DNA from: Corinectria fuckeliana
Lineage: Eukaryota; Ascomycota; Sordariomycetes; Hypocreales; Nectriaceae
Length of the DNA: 64,000 bases
Direction: 5' to 3'
NCBI GenBank assembly: GCA_019137255.1
Contig: WPDH01000073.1
Span: 82,983 to 146,982 of the forward strand
The notes beneath the pieces are model-generated. The model ran no database searches, had not been told where the DNA came from, and saw only the letters and a list, made by a program, of their open reading frames with translations. The position numbers and the translations under genes were made by a program. Shown piece after piece: positions 22,369 through 34,919 of the stretch (the stretch's first letter is position 1; each line of letters begins with the position of its first letter).

Positions 22369-25300
22369 ATGGCGGACTTCCCCAAGCATCCCTTCCTCCT
22401 CTCCGTCCAGGAGACGGCGCAGGCCCTCGGCACCGACATAGACAAGGGCCTAACGTCGCAACAGGTCGCCGAGCTTCAGCAGAAATACCCCGAAAATGTA
22501 CTTGACGTCGGCGGTACTGTGCCTTGGTACAGCATCCTGACCAAGCAGATCCTCAATGCCATGATTATTGTGAGTCTTGCCATTGCTGCATGCGAGCGGG
22601 CATCATCCGCTAATTACTCGCCTCTAGGTTCTCGTGTTTGCCATGGCTCTCAGCTTCGGCATCAAAGATTACATCGAGGGCGGCGTCTTGGCCTTCGTCA
22701 TCGCCCTCAACGTCACCATCGGCTTCTGGCAAGAGTACCGCGCTGAGAAACGCATGGATGCTCTGCGAGCTCTCTCGTCTCCCAGTGCCATGGTGCTCCG
22801 CGATGGAAAGACCCAGGTCATCTCCAAGTACGCCCCTCCCCACCCGTCATCGTCCAGGTCTGTCCCGATGCTAATCCCTCCCACAGCCCCGAAGTGGTTC
22901 CCGGCGAAATCGTTCTTCTGAAGATGGGCGACACCGTCCCCGCCGACCTCCGACTGTTTGAAGCCATGAACCTTGCCTGCGAGGAAGGCCAGCTCACCGG
23001 CGAGTCCATCCCCGTTGAGAAGATCACCGAGAACAACATCGTGGACCCGGGCACCGAGAAGCTCGTCACCTCTGAGCAGGAGATTGGCATTGGTGACCGC
23101 GTCAACATGGCCTACGCCACCACCGTCGTCCGAAAAGGCCGTGGTCGTGGCATTGTGACCGCTACCGGCATGGAGACCGAGGTTGGGAAGATTGCGGCCT
23201 CGACGTCCAAGAAGCAGCGCAAGCCTGGACGCTCCATGAACTGGCACAAGTACGGCAAGCGTCAGCCCGTCGTCGGCCTTTCCAAGCGTGTCTACGATGT
23301 CATTGGCAAGTTCCTCGGCCTCACCGAGGGCACTCCTCTCCAGAGGAAGCTTTCTGCTCTGGCCTATGTTCTCTTTGGCTGCGCCGTCATCCTGGCCATT
23401 GTCGTCTTTGCCGTGAACCACTTCAACATGCGAAACGAGGTCATTATTTATGCTACCTCTCTCGGCATCGCCATCATCCCCGAGTCCCTTGTTGCGTAAG
23501 CCACCTTCGATCCCAAGCACTCCAGCGTGTCGGTTGCTAACCCGCGGAGACAGTGTTTTGACCATCACCATGGTCGTCGCCGTCACCGTCATGCGAAAGG
23601 CCAACGTCGTCGTCCGTGATCTCTCGGCCCTAGAGGCCCTCGGCGGCGTCACTAACATCTGCTCCGACAAGACCGGCACCCTGACCGAGGGCGCCATGAT
23701 CGTCCGCAAGGCCTGGATCCCCTCGTCGCACCTCTACACCGTCCGCGAGTCGCAGAGCCCCAACGATCCCACCAAGGGCAAGGTCACCTACTCCAAGCAG
23801 GACTCCCAAAAGCCCGAGTCCGAGGAGCCTCCTCGCGACTACGACCGCGAGCGCTCTGCCGCCGTCCTCAAGTTCGACGTCCCCGACGAGAAGCTCAACC
23901 CACCCAAGTCGGCCAGGGCCCCCGTGCCCGAGGTCGACTGCGAGATGACTTACGCGCTCCGGGCTTACCTCCTGGCGACTGCCCTCTGCAACCTGGCCAC
24001 CGTCCGATTCGACGAGGAGGAGGAGAAGTGGCAGACCACCGGCGAGCCCACCGAGATTGCCCTCCAGGTCTTCGCCCATCGCTTCAACTGCGGCAAGAAG
24101 ACGCTCGAGGCCGAGGGCTGGAAGCAGACGGCCGAGTTCCCCTTCGACAGCTCCATCAAGCGCATGTCCGTCGTCTACGACGCCCCCAAGACTGCCGGCG
24201 GCTCTATCATCGACTCCGAGAACAGCATGGTCTTCACCAAGGGCGCCGTCGAGCGTGTCCTGGACCTTTGCTCACACATGGGCACCGGCGAGGACCGCCA
24301 GGCCGTTACCGACGAGCTCAAGGAGGAGGTGCTCGACCAGATGAACGCGCTCGCCTCCCAGGGCCAGCGTGTCCTTGCCATCGCCTACCGCCCCTGGGAC
24401 GGTCGCTTCACTGCCAAGCAGGGCTCGTCGCCCGACGAGGACGAGAAGCTCCGTTCCGGCGTGGAGCGGGACCTGACCCTGCTCGGCCTCGCCGGCATCT
24501 ACGATCCTCCCCGCCGCGAGACGAAGCCGTCCATCTCCGAGTGCTCGCAGGCTGGCATCCGCGTCCACATGCTGACGGGCGACCACCCCGAGACGGCCAA
24601 GGCCATCGCCAAGGAGGTCGGCATCATCCCCAAGAACCTCGGCGTCCTGCCCGACCACGTCGCCCGGTCCATCGTCCAGAAGGCCACCGACTTTGACCGG
24701 ATGACGGAGGACGAAATCGACGCGCTCGAGGAGCTTCCCCTGGTCATTGCCCGCTGCGCCCCCGACACCAAGACGCGCATGATCGACGCCCTCCGCCGCC
24801 GCGGCGCCTTCATGGCCATGACGGGCGACGGCGTCAATGACGCTCCCTCGCTGTCCCGCGCCGACGTCGGCATCGCCATGGGCTCCGGCTCCGACGTGGC
24901 CAAGTCGGCGGCCAAGATCGTGCTCACCGACGACAAGTTCAACTCCATCGTGTCGGCCATCCGCGAGGGCCGCCGCATGTTCGACAACATCCAGAAGTTC
25001 GTGCTGCACCTGCTGACGTCCAACGTCGGCGAGGTGATCCTGCTCGTCGCGGGCCTGGGCTTCGTCGACCGCACCGGCTTCTCCGTCTTCCCCGTGTCGC
25101 CGCTGCAGATCATCTGGATCAACATGGCCACGTCGTCGTTCCCGGCCTTTGGGCTCGGCCGCGAAGCCGCGGGCCAGGACGTGATGCGCAAGCCGCCGCA
25201 GGACAAGAAGCGCGGCGTCTTCACCAACCAGATCATCGTCGACATGATCGTCTACGGCTGCATCATGGGCGCGTGCACCATGGCTACCTTCTGCATCATC

Positions 25301-25924
25301 ATCTACGGCGCCAACGGCGGCGACCTCGGCGAGGAGTGCAACCAGAACTACTCCGAGGCCTGCGTGCCCGTCTTCAGGGCGCGCGCCGCCACCTTTGCCG
25401 AGCTCACCTGGCTGATCCTGATCTCGGCGTGGGAGTTCAAGAGCCTGCGCCGGTCCATGTTCCGCCTCAACCCGGACGACGACAGCCGCTTCCCCTTCTT
25501 CAGGGACGTCTACGCCAACAAGTTCCTGTTCTGGTCCGTCGTCGTCGGCGGGCTGTCGGTGTTCCCCGTCGTGTACATCCCCTTCCTCAACCACAAGTTC
25601 TTCAAGCACACGGGCATCACGTGGGAGTGGGCGCTGTCGGTGGGCTTCACCGTCATCTTCGTGGCGGGCATCGAGATGTGGAAGCTGGCCAAGCGCCACT
25701 TCCACCTGCTCGAGGACGCGCCCATCAAGCGCGGGCCGTGGGGCCAGGGCGGCTCCGACGACGAGGGCCGCAAGTTCGGCCGCACCCTGTCCTTCTCTAG
25801 CTTCAAGACGTGGGCGTCCCTGTCGCGGAAGGACACGGGAGAGTCGCTGGGCAAGCACAGCACGTCGCGGGGGACGAACTCGGCCGTTGTGGTTCCTCAG
25901 GGACTGGCTGCCACCGAGGCGTGA
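22369..25924 (+). CDS. ENA: ENA-type sodium/potassium-exporting P-type ATPase (class IID)
   Basis: Plasma- or endomembrane pump that uses ATP to expel Na+ or K+, important at high salt or alkaline pH. Four exons (22369-22569, 22628-22827, 22887-23495, 23554-25924) give about 1126 residues, normal for the family. Visible in order: an N-terminal cation-ATPase domain (HPFLLSVQETAQALGTD), the first two membrane helices, the actuator motif TGES (171-174), the M4 stretch IIPESLVAVLTITM, the phosphorylation motif DKTGT with Asp at about 375, a large nucleotide-binding domain, the hinge motif TGDGVNDAPSL near 762, and six C-terminal helices. The insert between actuator and M3 (NWHKYGKRQPVVGLSKRVYDV) is typical of fungal ENA rather than PMR1 or SERCA pumps. 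All three introns have clear branch points (CTAAT/CTAAC). No lesion is seen. Ion preference cannot be told from sequence alone. Confidence 0.95.
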
Positions 25925-26363
25925 GTGTTTATTGACTGTTTGGTTTTGCCACGGAAGAAGATTAATGAGGAGGGGCTTGAGAAAAAATGGGTTGATGAAC
26001 GAAGGAGAGAAGAAAAGAAAGGGGTGGTTGATGAGATATGCATGATACGTCCTGCCAATGTCGACGAGGTCAAGCCGTGGCTTTTTCGCATCTTTGTGAG
26101 TTTTTGCCTTGATAAAGGGCTTAGATATCCCCGTGGCCACCCAACGGAAACAGTGGTCGCATGAGTAGTACTGTAATTTAAGAACATTGCCAAGTTGCAC
26201 TTCATTCTGCGGTCACCTCATCTATGATATGCGATATGACAAACAATTGGAGTTACTCATTCTGTAAAGCTCAGACATGTCGTACGTCCGTCTACCGTTA
26301 AATACCCAAACGCCAGAAAGCACAGCCTTCGTACCACGCGTCTGAAGCCCCCACGTCCCTGAT
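25925..26363. other. Convergent 3' region between ENA ATPase and GH128 gene
   Basis: About 440 bases separate the stops of two convergent genes. It presumably holds both 3' untranslated regions. No other feature is apparent. Confidence 0.5.
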
Positions 26364-27394
26364 CTAAATAGCAGCCCATGCCAACACCCCGAGGACACTC
26401 GCAAGTGCCAACCTCTTTGGCACGTCAGCTCCCCACCCCGCCATACTGTCAGGTTTCACGCCTGTGCCGTTCAGCCCTAGATACTCAACGCCGATCTCGG
26501 TCAGGTCGCCGTCGTTGTTGAGGAAGGCGGCGTTGGGCCCGACATTGGAGGTGTAAGACCGAAAGGCACCGAAGTAGGTGTAGCGGCCGACGTAGGATAG
26601 CCTGTCGAAGTAGTCGGCCGTCTCATTGTAGAACTGCTCGGTGGGGTCCAGGTCCTGGTTGGCGTAGGCGTACTCGGTGATCCATATCTGGGCGTCGGGC
26701 CAGCTGTGTTGTTCTGTCAGTCCTGGGATGTTCAGAGAGGCTGTAAAATTGAATGGACTTACGTGGCACGGCGCTCGCCAATGTGAGACGCGAGACCCTC
26801 GAAGTTGTCGTACCAATGGATCGGGATGAAGTCCCACGTGCAGTTCTTGCTGGCATCGCCGTCTTTGCTCACAATCTCAGAGCAGTTGCTCAGGAATTGC
26901 TTCAACCAGGGTAGACCATCCCAGCCGCCCGTGACGGCAGGAAGACCCAGTTTGACACCCATTTTGCCGAGAGGCTCGAAGTTGGTGACCCAGGCCTTGG
27001 CAGCCGTCTCAGGCTCGACGTTGCTGCCACCCCACGACGATGGGGCGTCGGGCTCGTTGAAGCCGAGGACGTGGGTGATGTTTGTGCCGCTCTGGATGAG
27101 CGACTTGACTGTCTGAAGGAAGTCCGTGTTGTTCGGGTCGTCGCCGACGCCCCACATCATGGGCACGAACTCGAATTCTTCCTGGGAGAGGCTGGAAAAG
27201 GCAGTGGACGGCTCGTCGCCGTAGTTGTAGTACCAGGTGAGGTCGCTGCCGGACTGGACCCATATCTGGTTGTCCTGGGGGTGGTCATTGTTGGGGACGA
27301 AGCAGAGCCCGCGCTTATCGGAGCGATCCGTGGCGGAGATGATGGTGCTTAAGGCGGCCAGGGCCAGAGCGCGAAGAGTAAGTGAGAGCGGCAT
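26364..27394 (-). CDS. GH128 (Asl1-like) cell-wall glycoside hydrolase, GPI-anchored
   Basis: Predicted beta-1,3-glucan-active hydrolase of family GH128, acting in the cell wall. Two exons (27394-26763 and 26703-26364) give 323 residues. An N-terminal signal peptide covers about residues 1-21 (MPLSLTLRALALAALSTIIS). The catalytic domain starts near KRGLCFVPNN. The acid/base Glu is at about 114 in LGFNEPDAPS, and the nucleophile Glu at about 221 in IWITEYAY, just after the intron. Several N-glycosylation sequons are visible. The C-terminus ends in a hydrophobic run (ALASVLGVLAW) after a small-residue stretch, fitting a GPI-attachment signal, so the enzyme should be tethered to membrane or wall. 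The start is chosen because the signal peptide follows it directly, although the frame is open further upstream. It is divergent from the thiolase gene 1.3 kb away. Substrate is inferred from the family. Confidence 0.9.
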
Positions 27395-28726
27395 GCCTGG
27401 CGATGTCTCTGTGAAGGTACGAGGGAGAGTCTTGGTTGAGCGTGGAGACACCAGGTCTTGAAGCTTTTCGCAGCGACGTCTTTCAGTCCAGCTTGGCTCC
27501 CGGTTTGTCTCTATCGAATCTGGTTTATGTGAGCGTCTTGTCGTTTTGGTGATTGTTAGTTGACTCGCCGTATTGAGAAGGCTCTCTCTGTGGGGCGATG
27601 TCTGCGTGTAAGCCGGAATGTGTATAGAAACATCCAAGAAGGCCCCCACCAAGCAACTGACACAAGGAGAAGGGACAGAATACAGTATTAGAACAATATG
27701 AGAAAGGAGAGCGGCTCTATTCAAGATAAGTTGGGGAACCCTCAACCCCAAATGCAGGATCTGGTCCATCTAGATTCCAATTCTCAATTCCATGCCGGCG
27801 ATGGCGAGCGGTCGAAAATGGACCTGGCGTCAGCCAGTGGCGCGTTGGGGCGCTTAGGGACGCCGACGCCGGTTGTGGCACGTACCGAGAAGGTGCCCGC
27901 TGGGGCTGCAGCGAATTTTCACTGTCACGTCGCTGTTTTCAGAGGCTTTCTGCTTAGCCGTAGACAGCGTACTAACCTTAGTCTAGGTAGGTAGTGGAAG
28001 CGTCCCGTTTGGAGGCATTGTCTTGTTGTGAGACATCCATGGATGGCAAGGCTTTGCGAGATCCGCTTTGGACTGGCAGGTAATGCGATGAACCTGCTCG
28101 AGACCGACAATGGCATTGCAACTAAAGAAATAGGCCACTCGATTGGGAATCATGGTTGTTCCGCCACTTGGCAGGCTCTTTGAGTTTTGGGAGAATTCCA
28201 GTCAACTTGGGCGCCATAGTTAGCTCGGTTGATGCTTTGATCCGTTGCGAGGAGAAGATGGCAAGAGTCTTGATCCGTAGGCAGACTTGATGACAAGCGC
28301 TTGTTTGATGGGCACGAGAGGTCTGGAGGATTCGTCTACAGACGGAACCGGACGTCTTCGGCTGGCTCCGTGCCCGGCTCCGTGCCCGTAGATACCCGCT
28401 GAGGTAATCTGGAGGAGAACAAATCCCGGAGCCTCGGCGATTCGACATCGACAATCCCGAGGGATGCGTGCCTCGGTCCAACCCCACACGCTAACTACTA
28501 CGCGCCAAGCCTGGAGCACGCTGCTGCAGCAAGTCCCGTGGCAGCTTGCCGTCTCGTCCTACAATGCCGGCCGCCAAAGCGCCCGTTCCCCTCACGATGC
28601 CTCGGTTCGCCGCCACGACTTGACCCTCTTCTTTCATCTTCCTCGACCCGTTCCAACAGCCACCCTTTCGACTTCTTCTTGTCCCTTCCATCCACTAAGC
28701 CAGCTACTCGTACACCCGTCGTCGCC
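27395..28726. other. Divergent intergenic region (GH128 / thiolase)
   Basis: About 1.3 kb shared upstream region of two divergently read genes. Short antisense frames are present but unconvincing. The last 150 bases before the thiolase start are pyrimidine-rich. No defined regulatory site could be assigned with confidence. Confidence 0.45.
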
Positions 28727-30197
28727 ATGGCTGCCGAACGAATTGGCTCCATCCTGAAGCATCTGGCCCCTGGGTCGTCGCTCAGCAACATGTAAGTTGC
28801 CCCGTGCTTCGTCGAGGAGCGCGCTTGAAGCCAGGCGAGATGCGCGCACGGAAAGTGCTGATCTCGCGACTCCAGCCAATCGAAGAATGCAGACGACATC
28901 GTCATCACCCTGGCCGTCCGAACACCCCTCACCAAGGCCAAGAAGGGCGGCTTCAAGGATTCAACCCTGGAGTACATGATCTACGCCCTGCTCAAGGAGG
29001 TCCGCGAACGGTCCAACCTGGATCCCAGCCTCGTCGAAGATATCTGCCTAGGCAACGTATGCCATTACTTGCCACGAAACCCCCGCACAATGCTAATCGC
29101 CAGTCGCTAGGTATCCGATGGCAAAGCCGCATACAAGGTCCGCGCCGCGTCGCTCGCTGCCGGCTTCCCCAACACGGCGGCGGCCTCGTCGGTGAACCGC
29201 TTCTGCTCGTCGGGCCTCAAGGCCACGGCCGACATTGCAAACTCCATCTCCAACGACGTCATCACCGTCGGAATCGCCATGGGCGCTGAGCAGATGACGA
29301 TTGGCGGCGACAAGATCGAGCAGCCCTTTGACGAGGCCGTCACCTCGCAGAACCAGGAGGCCGACGACTGCATGCAGCCCATGGGGTGGACGAGCGAGAA
29401 CGTGAGCAAGGACTTTGGCGTCACCCGCGAGGTCATGGACCAGTTCGCGGCCGAGAGCTTCCAGAAGGCCGAGGCGGCCAAGAAGGCCGGCTGGACCGTG
29501 GACGAGATTGTGCCCATCAAGACCAAGATCAAGGGCCCTGATGGAGAGTGGAAGGAGGTGACTCTGACCGAGGACGACGGCATCCGGCCAGGCACCACGT
29601 ACGAGAGCTTGGCCAAGATTCGGTCAGCGTTCCCGCAATGGGGCGGCTGCACTACCGGTGGCAATGCCAGCCAGGTTACAGACGGAGGTGAGTATTCCTC
29701 CCCAGCCTTCCGTTGAGGGTCGAGGGCCTCGTTTTTACCATTGAACCCCAGCTGACGCTTCCGAAACAGCTGCCGCTGTGCTGTTGATGAAGCGATCCAC
29801 GGCCATCAAGCTGGGCCAACCCATCGTGGCCAAGTACGTAGGCTCCACGGTGACGGGTCTGGCGCCGCGCATCATGGGCATCGGCCCCAGCATCGCCATC
29901 CCCAAGCTGCTGACGACGTACAACATCTCCCTGGCCGACGTCGACGTGGTGGAGATCAACGAGGCCTTTGCCTCGATGGGCGTCTACTGCCGCGACAAGC
30001 TGGGCCTGACGTCGCAGAAGATGAACCCGCGCGGCGGAGCGATTGCGCTGGGCCACCCGCTCGGCGCGACGGGCGTGCGGCAGATTGTGACGGGGCTGAG
30101 CGAGCTGAGGCGGACGAAGAAGAAGATGCTGCTGACGAGCATGTGCATCGGCACGGGGCAGGGAATGGCGGGATTGTTTGTGAATGAGCAGGTGTAA
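28727..30197 (+). CDS. POT1: Peroxisomal 3-ketoacyl-CoA thiolase
   Basis: Catalyses the last step of peroxisomal fatty-acid beta-oxidation, cleaving 3-ketoacyl-CoA with CoA to give acetyl-CoA and a shortened acyl-CoA. Four exons (28727-28791, 28876-29056, 29111-29687, 29770-30197) give 416 residues, the expected size. The N-terminus carries a textbook PTS2 signal, R-I-x5-H-L, at residues 5-13 (RIGSILKHL), consistent with Pex7-dependent import. Catalytic residues are visible: Cys about 114 in SVNRFCSSGL, the NEAF motif, His about 370 in GHPLGATG, and Cys about 400 in CIGTGQG. No C-terminal PTS1 is present (ends NEQV). The first intron lies just after the targeting segment. Fungal genes of this group are usually induced by fatty acids, but I could not pick out a sure response element upstream. 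Confidence 0.95.
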
Positions 30198-31208
30198 GGC
30201 AGACCGAGCGAAAGGGCGACCGCGTGTTGAGCAGGAACAGCCAAGTACACGTGGTGATATATCGGAACTAGATTAATTTGGCTCTGTAATCTATGGAACT
30301 GATGGGTTAGATGCCTGCACTGGGTCTCGATGCCTTCACTTCGGGTCTCTCTCTGCTCCACCCTAATTGCCGAGAGCCACTAGGCCAGCACCTACAGAAA
30401 CTACGACGCCTCCAGAATGTCGGACGCCTCCCTGCTGTGTACTGTATAGCAGTGTCATCATCGCCAAGCACCGCACCCTTGCACCGTTTGCTGCTGCAGC
30501 GGGCGGCCTTGCCGTGGCACCGCCGTTGGCTGGCTTCTCGCCCACTGTCGATCTTCCGGCCGATGTCGGGTGGACCCCCCACCGGCGTCAGCAGGGATCG
30601 CTGAGAAACAGCATCTTCACAATTCGCTGTGAACCATCCACCAACCATAGATATGGATTGGTTGCATCCCACTCATGGGCAACCCTCCAGCGGGGGTGTC
30701 ACCTGGAAAGGGCCCTGCAGCGCTAGGTGCGGCTCTCAGGCTCTCGACGCCCTGATTTCATGGAGCCAGCCCGCCCACCCCGTGTTTTGGCGAGGCCCTA
30801 CGGAGCAAGGTAGGGAAGGAAACTCGCTGACGGGACAAAGCGTCTGGACCCTGTTTCTAGTTTCTCCTTCTTCTTTCCAATCTTTCCTCTTTCTCTCCTC
30901 TCCTCTTCTCCTCTCCAACTTCGTTGCCTAGACGTTGTTCGGAGATGGCATAGGCTCCTGTCATGCATTTCTCGTCTACCTTGTTGTCGTCGTCCTGTTC
31001 CTCCCTTGTCTCGTCAACGTCCGCTACACGCCGGCGCCAGAACCATAACCAACACCAACGCCAGACAAGCCGACCCGGTCATCATTCCGCTCCCCGCTAC
31101 TCTGCACAGGCCTGAGACGACTAGATCTATAGTGAAAAGACCTATATCGAAGCTCTTCTCTACCTCTCCCCGACATTGACGACGTCGACTTCGTCCCCTT
31201 CGTAAACC
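30198..31208. other. Intergenic region (thiolase to SulP gene)
   Basis: About 1 kb between two genes on the same strand. Its right half is CT-rich (around 30855-30920 especially) and is the likely promoter and leader of the SulP gene. No other feature recognised. Confidence 0.45.
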
Positions 31209-33767
31209 ATGACCATGTCCAACCAACCTTCCCACCACCGGAACTCCTCCAACAACCACCGTCCCTCACAACCCAGCGCCCTCCGCCAGGCCCTCTCCGC
31301 CCAGCGAGCCCCCGACGGGCAAACGAACAATGACAATGACGAGAGCGCCGGCGCGGACGGATTCTCCTCGCCGCCTACATCGCCAGGCCCAGCCTCCCGC
31401 GCCGCCATCTCCAATATCTTCGCCGGCGAGTCGACGCCGCTGATGCAAGGCTCGTCGGCCAGCTCGCGCCATGCCAGCGTCCATCCGGGCTTCTGCAGAC
31501 ACGGCACCTTCAGTCCGCGGCCGACCAGCCCCACAGTCACCGTGCGGAGCACCGATGAAGATGGCAGTGAGACGGCCGGGTCGGGCACGCACATCCCTGC
31601 GCTCGACAACGCTATCACGACCATTGTGGGAAATGATGACTGGAAGAAGTGGCTGAAGCGCAGGATCAGGACCAAGAAGATGGGCCACAGCAGCGTCCTC
31701 GCAGAACAGGCCGGCTTCCAAGATACACCGTTGATGTGCGTTCTCTTGCAGTCTCATCACCATCGACTGTCGGATCGCTAACCAGCTACTAGGTACATGG
31801 CATACTACGTCCCCTGTCTGAACTGGATGAGCCAGTACAAGCTCTCGTTCCTCCGAGGCGACATCGTGGCCGCCGTCACCATGGCCTCCTTCTACCTGCC
31901 CATGGCCCTCTCGCTCGCCGCCAACCTTGCCCACGTCCCCGCCATCCACGGCCTGTACGCCTTCGCCTTCAATCCCCTCGTATACGCCCTTCTCGGCTCC
32001 TGCCCGCAGATGATAGTCGGCCCCGAGGCTGCCGGCTCACTCCTGGTCGGCACCGTCATCAAGGCAAACGTCGACTCTGGCCATGACGACGAGGCCAACG
32101 ATCTGGTTCACGCGCAGATCTGCGGCATTGTAACGGGCATGGCCGGGGCGACGGTTCTAATTGCTGGTGCGACGAGGCTTGGGTTCTTGGATAGCGTACT
32201 CAGTCGTCCTTTCCTGCGAGGCTTCATCAGTGCCATTGGCTTTGTCATTGCCGTTGACCAGTTGATCCCAGAGCTGGGTCTCACAGACCTGGCCGACGAG
32301 CTTGGCGTTAGCCACGGCAGCCCCGTCGAGAAGATTGACTTCATGGTGCGCAACATCAACAAGACTCACGGCTTGACGTTTGCAATTGCTGGAGTTAGCT
32401 TCCTCTTCATCATGGTCTTCCGGTCAGTTGTCGCTGCCACATCCAACTCGACCAAGCATACTGACGAACTGCAGTGAACTGAAGAACCGCCTGCAGCCCA
32501 AGTTCCCTTCGGTTGCCTACATCCCGGATCGATTCTTCGTGGTGGTAGTCTCCGCCCTCTTATGCGCGCATCTGGACTGGGAGAACAAGGGCGTGGAGAT
32601 TCTCGGCGAGGTCAAAGCGGCCAACGGCAACCTCTTCGCCTTCCAGTGGCCCTTCAAGATGGCCCACATGCCGCACATCCGCACGGCCATGTCGACGTCC
32701 TTCTTGATTGCCCTGCTCGGCTTCTTCGAGTCGTCGGTTGCAGCCAAGAGTCTGGGTTCCAGCGAGTCGATCCAGGGGATCCAGCTGAGTCCCAACCGGG
32801 AGCTGATTGCGCTTGGGGTCGCCAACATGGTTGGCGGGTGCTTCATGAGTATTCCTGCTTTTGGTGGGTATGGGAGAAGCAAGGTGAACAAGAGCACCGG
32901 AGGCAAGAGCCCGATGAGTTCCATCTTTCTGAGCAGCATTGCCTTTTTCTCCATATTTTTCCTTCTGCCCTACTTCTATTACCTTCCCGTGAGTTGTCTC
33001 GCCTCTAAATGCTTGTGAAGCGTCGGTGCTAATCATTTCCCAAGAAACCCGTCTTGTCAGCAATGATTTCTGTAGTGGCCTGGTCGCTCATAGAAGAGGC
33101 GCCTCACGACATCAGTTTCTTCCTGCGTATTCGTGGATGGAACGAGCTGGGCATGATGGCTCTCATCTTCTTCGCTACCATGTTTTACTCGCTGACCCTG
33201 GGCATGACGTTGGGCGTCGGGCTTTCCATTTTGCTCGTCATCAAGCACAGCACGCGGCCGCGGATCCAAATCATGGGCCGCATTCCTGGGACGAACCGTT
33301 TCGAGAACGCCGAGGGCGAGAACAACAGCCTCGAGTTTGTCGAGGGCTGCCTCATTGTCAAGATTCCCGAGCCTCTGACGTTTGCCAACACGGGAGAGCT
33401 CAAGTCACGCCTCCGTCGACTGGAGCTGTACGGCACATCCAAGGCTCACCCGGCGCTTCCGCGACTCCGCAGCCAGGACTCGAACCGCAACGTCATCTTC
33501 GACATTCACGGCGTGATATCCATGGACGGATCGGGCACGCAGGTGCTCGAAGAGATTGTGCGCAACTACCACGACCGCGACGTGCGTGTCTTCTTCTCGC
33601 GGGGGCCGACGCGACGAGATCATCCGGTTTGGCGGTTGATGCTGAGCAGCGGCATCGTGGAGCTGGCGGGCGGAGAATCGCACTTTGTCAACGATGTCGA
33701 GGAGGCACTTAGACTGACGGAGTACGAAGAGAGCTTGAGTGAAGAGCCTAACCGACGGATCCTGTGA
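31209..33767 (+). CDS. SulP/SLC26-family anion transporter with STAS domain
   Basis: Membrane carrier of the sulfate permease superfamily. Four exons (31209-31735, 31793-32422, 32475-32988, 33045-33767) give about 797 residues. The order is: a polar Ser/Pro/Asn-rich N-terminal tail (about 1-175); a transport domain with some 10-12 hydrophobic segments, including GDIVAAVTMASFYLPMALSLA, the MIVGPEAAGSLLVG stretch and SAIGFVIAVDQLIPELG; then a C-terminal STAS domain (about 610-780) with VIFDIHGVISMDGSGTQVLEE. The long tail and the 'PEAAGSLLVG' type core look closer to the vacuolar or internal-membrane branch of fungal SulP proteins (relatives of yeast YGR125w) than to the high-affinity plasma-membrane sulfate permeases. 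That placement is inference. An in-frame ATG two codons downstream (ATGACCATG) could also serve as start. No lesion is seen. Confidence 0.9.
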
Positions 33768-34919
33768 GGGAATCTTAGTCGGCCGATGGGATACCAGACG
33801 GTCCAGCCAAGCAGCGAAGAAGTGGGACGCGGGAAAAGATGGTGAGCGCCATTGGGAGTTACCTGAAAACCCAAGAGACGAGTGGGATGCATTGCATGAG
33901 TGGTACCAAAGTGGAGGAGATACCATATTGGGTTGCATGGGCATAGGTAGGCCTTCTCCAAGAGGATCTGCATTATAGCAAATAAGAAATGAACAAATGG
34001 GTAAGCCTGGCGCTTTATTGGGATTGTACAAACCAGAGAGATTCAAACTGGGTGCAATATACCTCCTGCTCCTTATCTCAGCGACTCCTGGGAATTGGGT
34101 GTCTTGGCGATTCCAGATGTGGTGATGTAGAGAACGTCAGGCTCAAAGCTGCGCTCCATCTCCTCCACCGCCTCGTGGCGGATGGATAACCAACTAGCTT
34201 GGCGAATCGATCAACGACTAATCTACTTAACTAGGTACCTAGCTAATGCGGGTAAAGATAGACGTCACAATGGTCTCACCACCATGAGCTGAGATGGTTG
34301 GTTCGTCCCGCAACTTACAGGGTTTCCACATCTCGTGCAGCAGCCCGGCCGCCAGGAAAGGTGAAGGGAAAAGCGGGGAGGGACATTGTGGCTTGAGTAT
34401 ATGAATCAATGAATGAATGGCTTTGGGGTTTCTGTTGTTGCTGAAGATGTGAGTGTTCCGAGAGAGGGGCCGGAGGAGTACCTCATAGGGTCGGTTGGCC
34501 TGGCATTTCCGCGTTTGGATGATGAGGAATGTCTCGTTTAAGCCACGGCCGAGAGGCGGCAGCAGTTCGTCTGCGCGTCTACGTTCGGTAGGGAAGAACA
34601 CGAGGGGCGGCCTGTCAGATATCAGGTTGCCAGAACCATGTCCCATTCTACAGACAAAGTGGTGCCATCAGGCATGCATCTCTCTCCCAAACTACCTACA
34701 CACTGCACAGTACTATATCTAGTAGTACGTCCCCCTCCTCCCATTCCTCGTTTCTGCCCTCCCCCCTCACTCGACCCGACAGTTTGGTTCAGTTGGCCTG
34801 TACTCTTTCGGGATCCTTGTTCCAGGGCCATTTGCACTGCTACGAAGCGAGGGTGCTAGACCGACGCTGTGCCGCGATACCAGCCTCGCCCATCAACAAA
34901 CAGCTGCAGCATTTCCATC
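33768..34919. other. Intergenic region (SulP gene to methyltransferase)
   Basis: About 1.15 kb between two genes on the same strand, with only short, unconvincing frames. The last 200 bases are C- and T-rich and probably hold the methyltransferase promoter. Confidence 0.45.

Noticed and set aside
21345..22505. 386-codon plus-strand frame ahead of the ENA ATPase
   Set aside because: Ser/Arg/Pro-rich low-complexity reading of CT-rich promoter DNA. It overlaps the true start of the ATPase in another frame and includes the CCT microsatellite as poly-Ser.
24272..26200. 642-codon open frame antisense to the ENA ATPase
   Set aside because: It is the antisense shadow of strongly GC3-biased codons. 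The sense strand encodes a complete P-type ATPase and the antisense product is a low-complexity Gly/Val/Asp/His-rich sequence.
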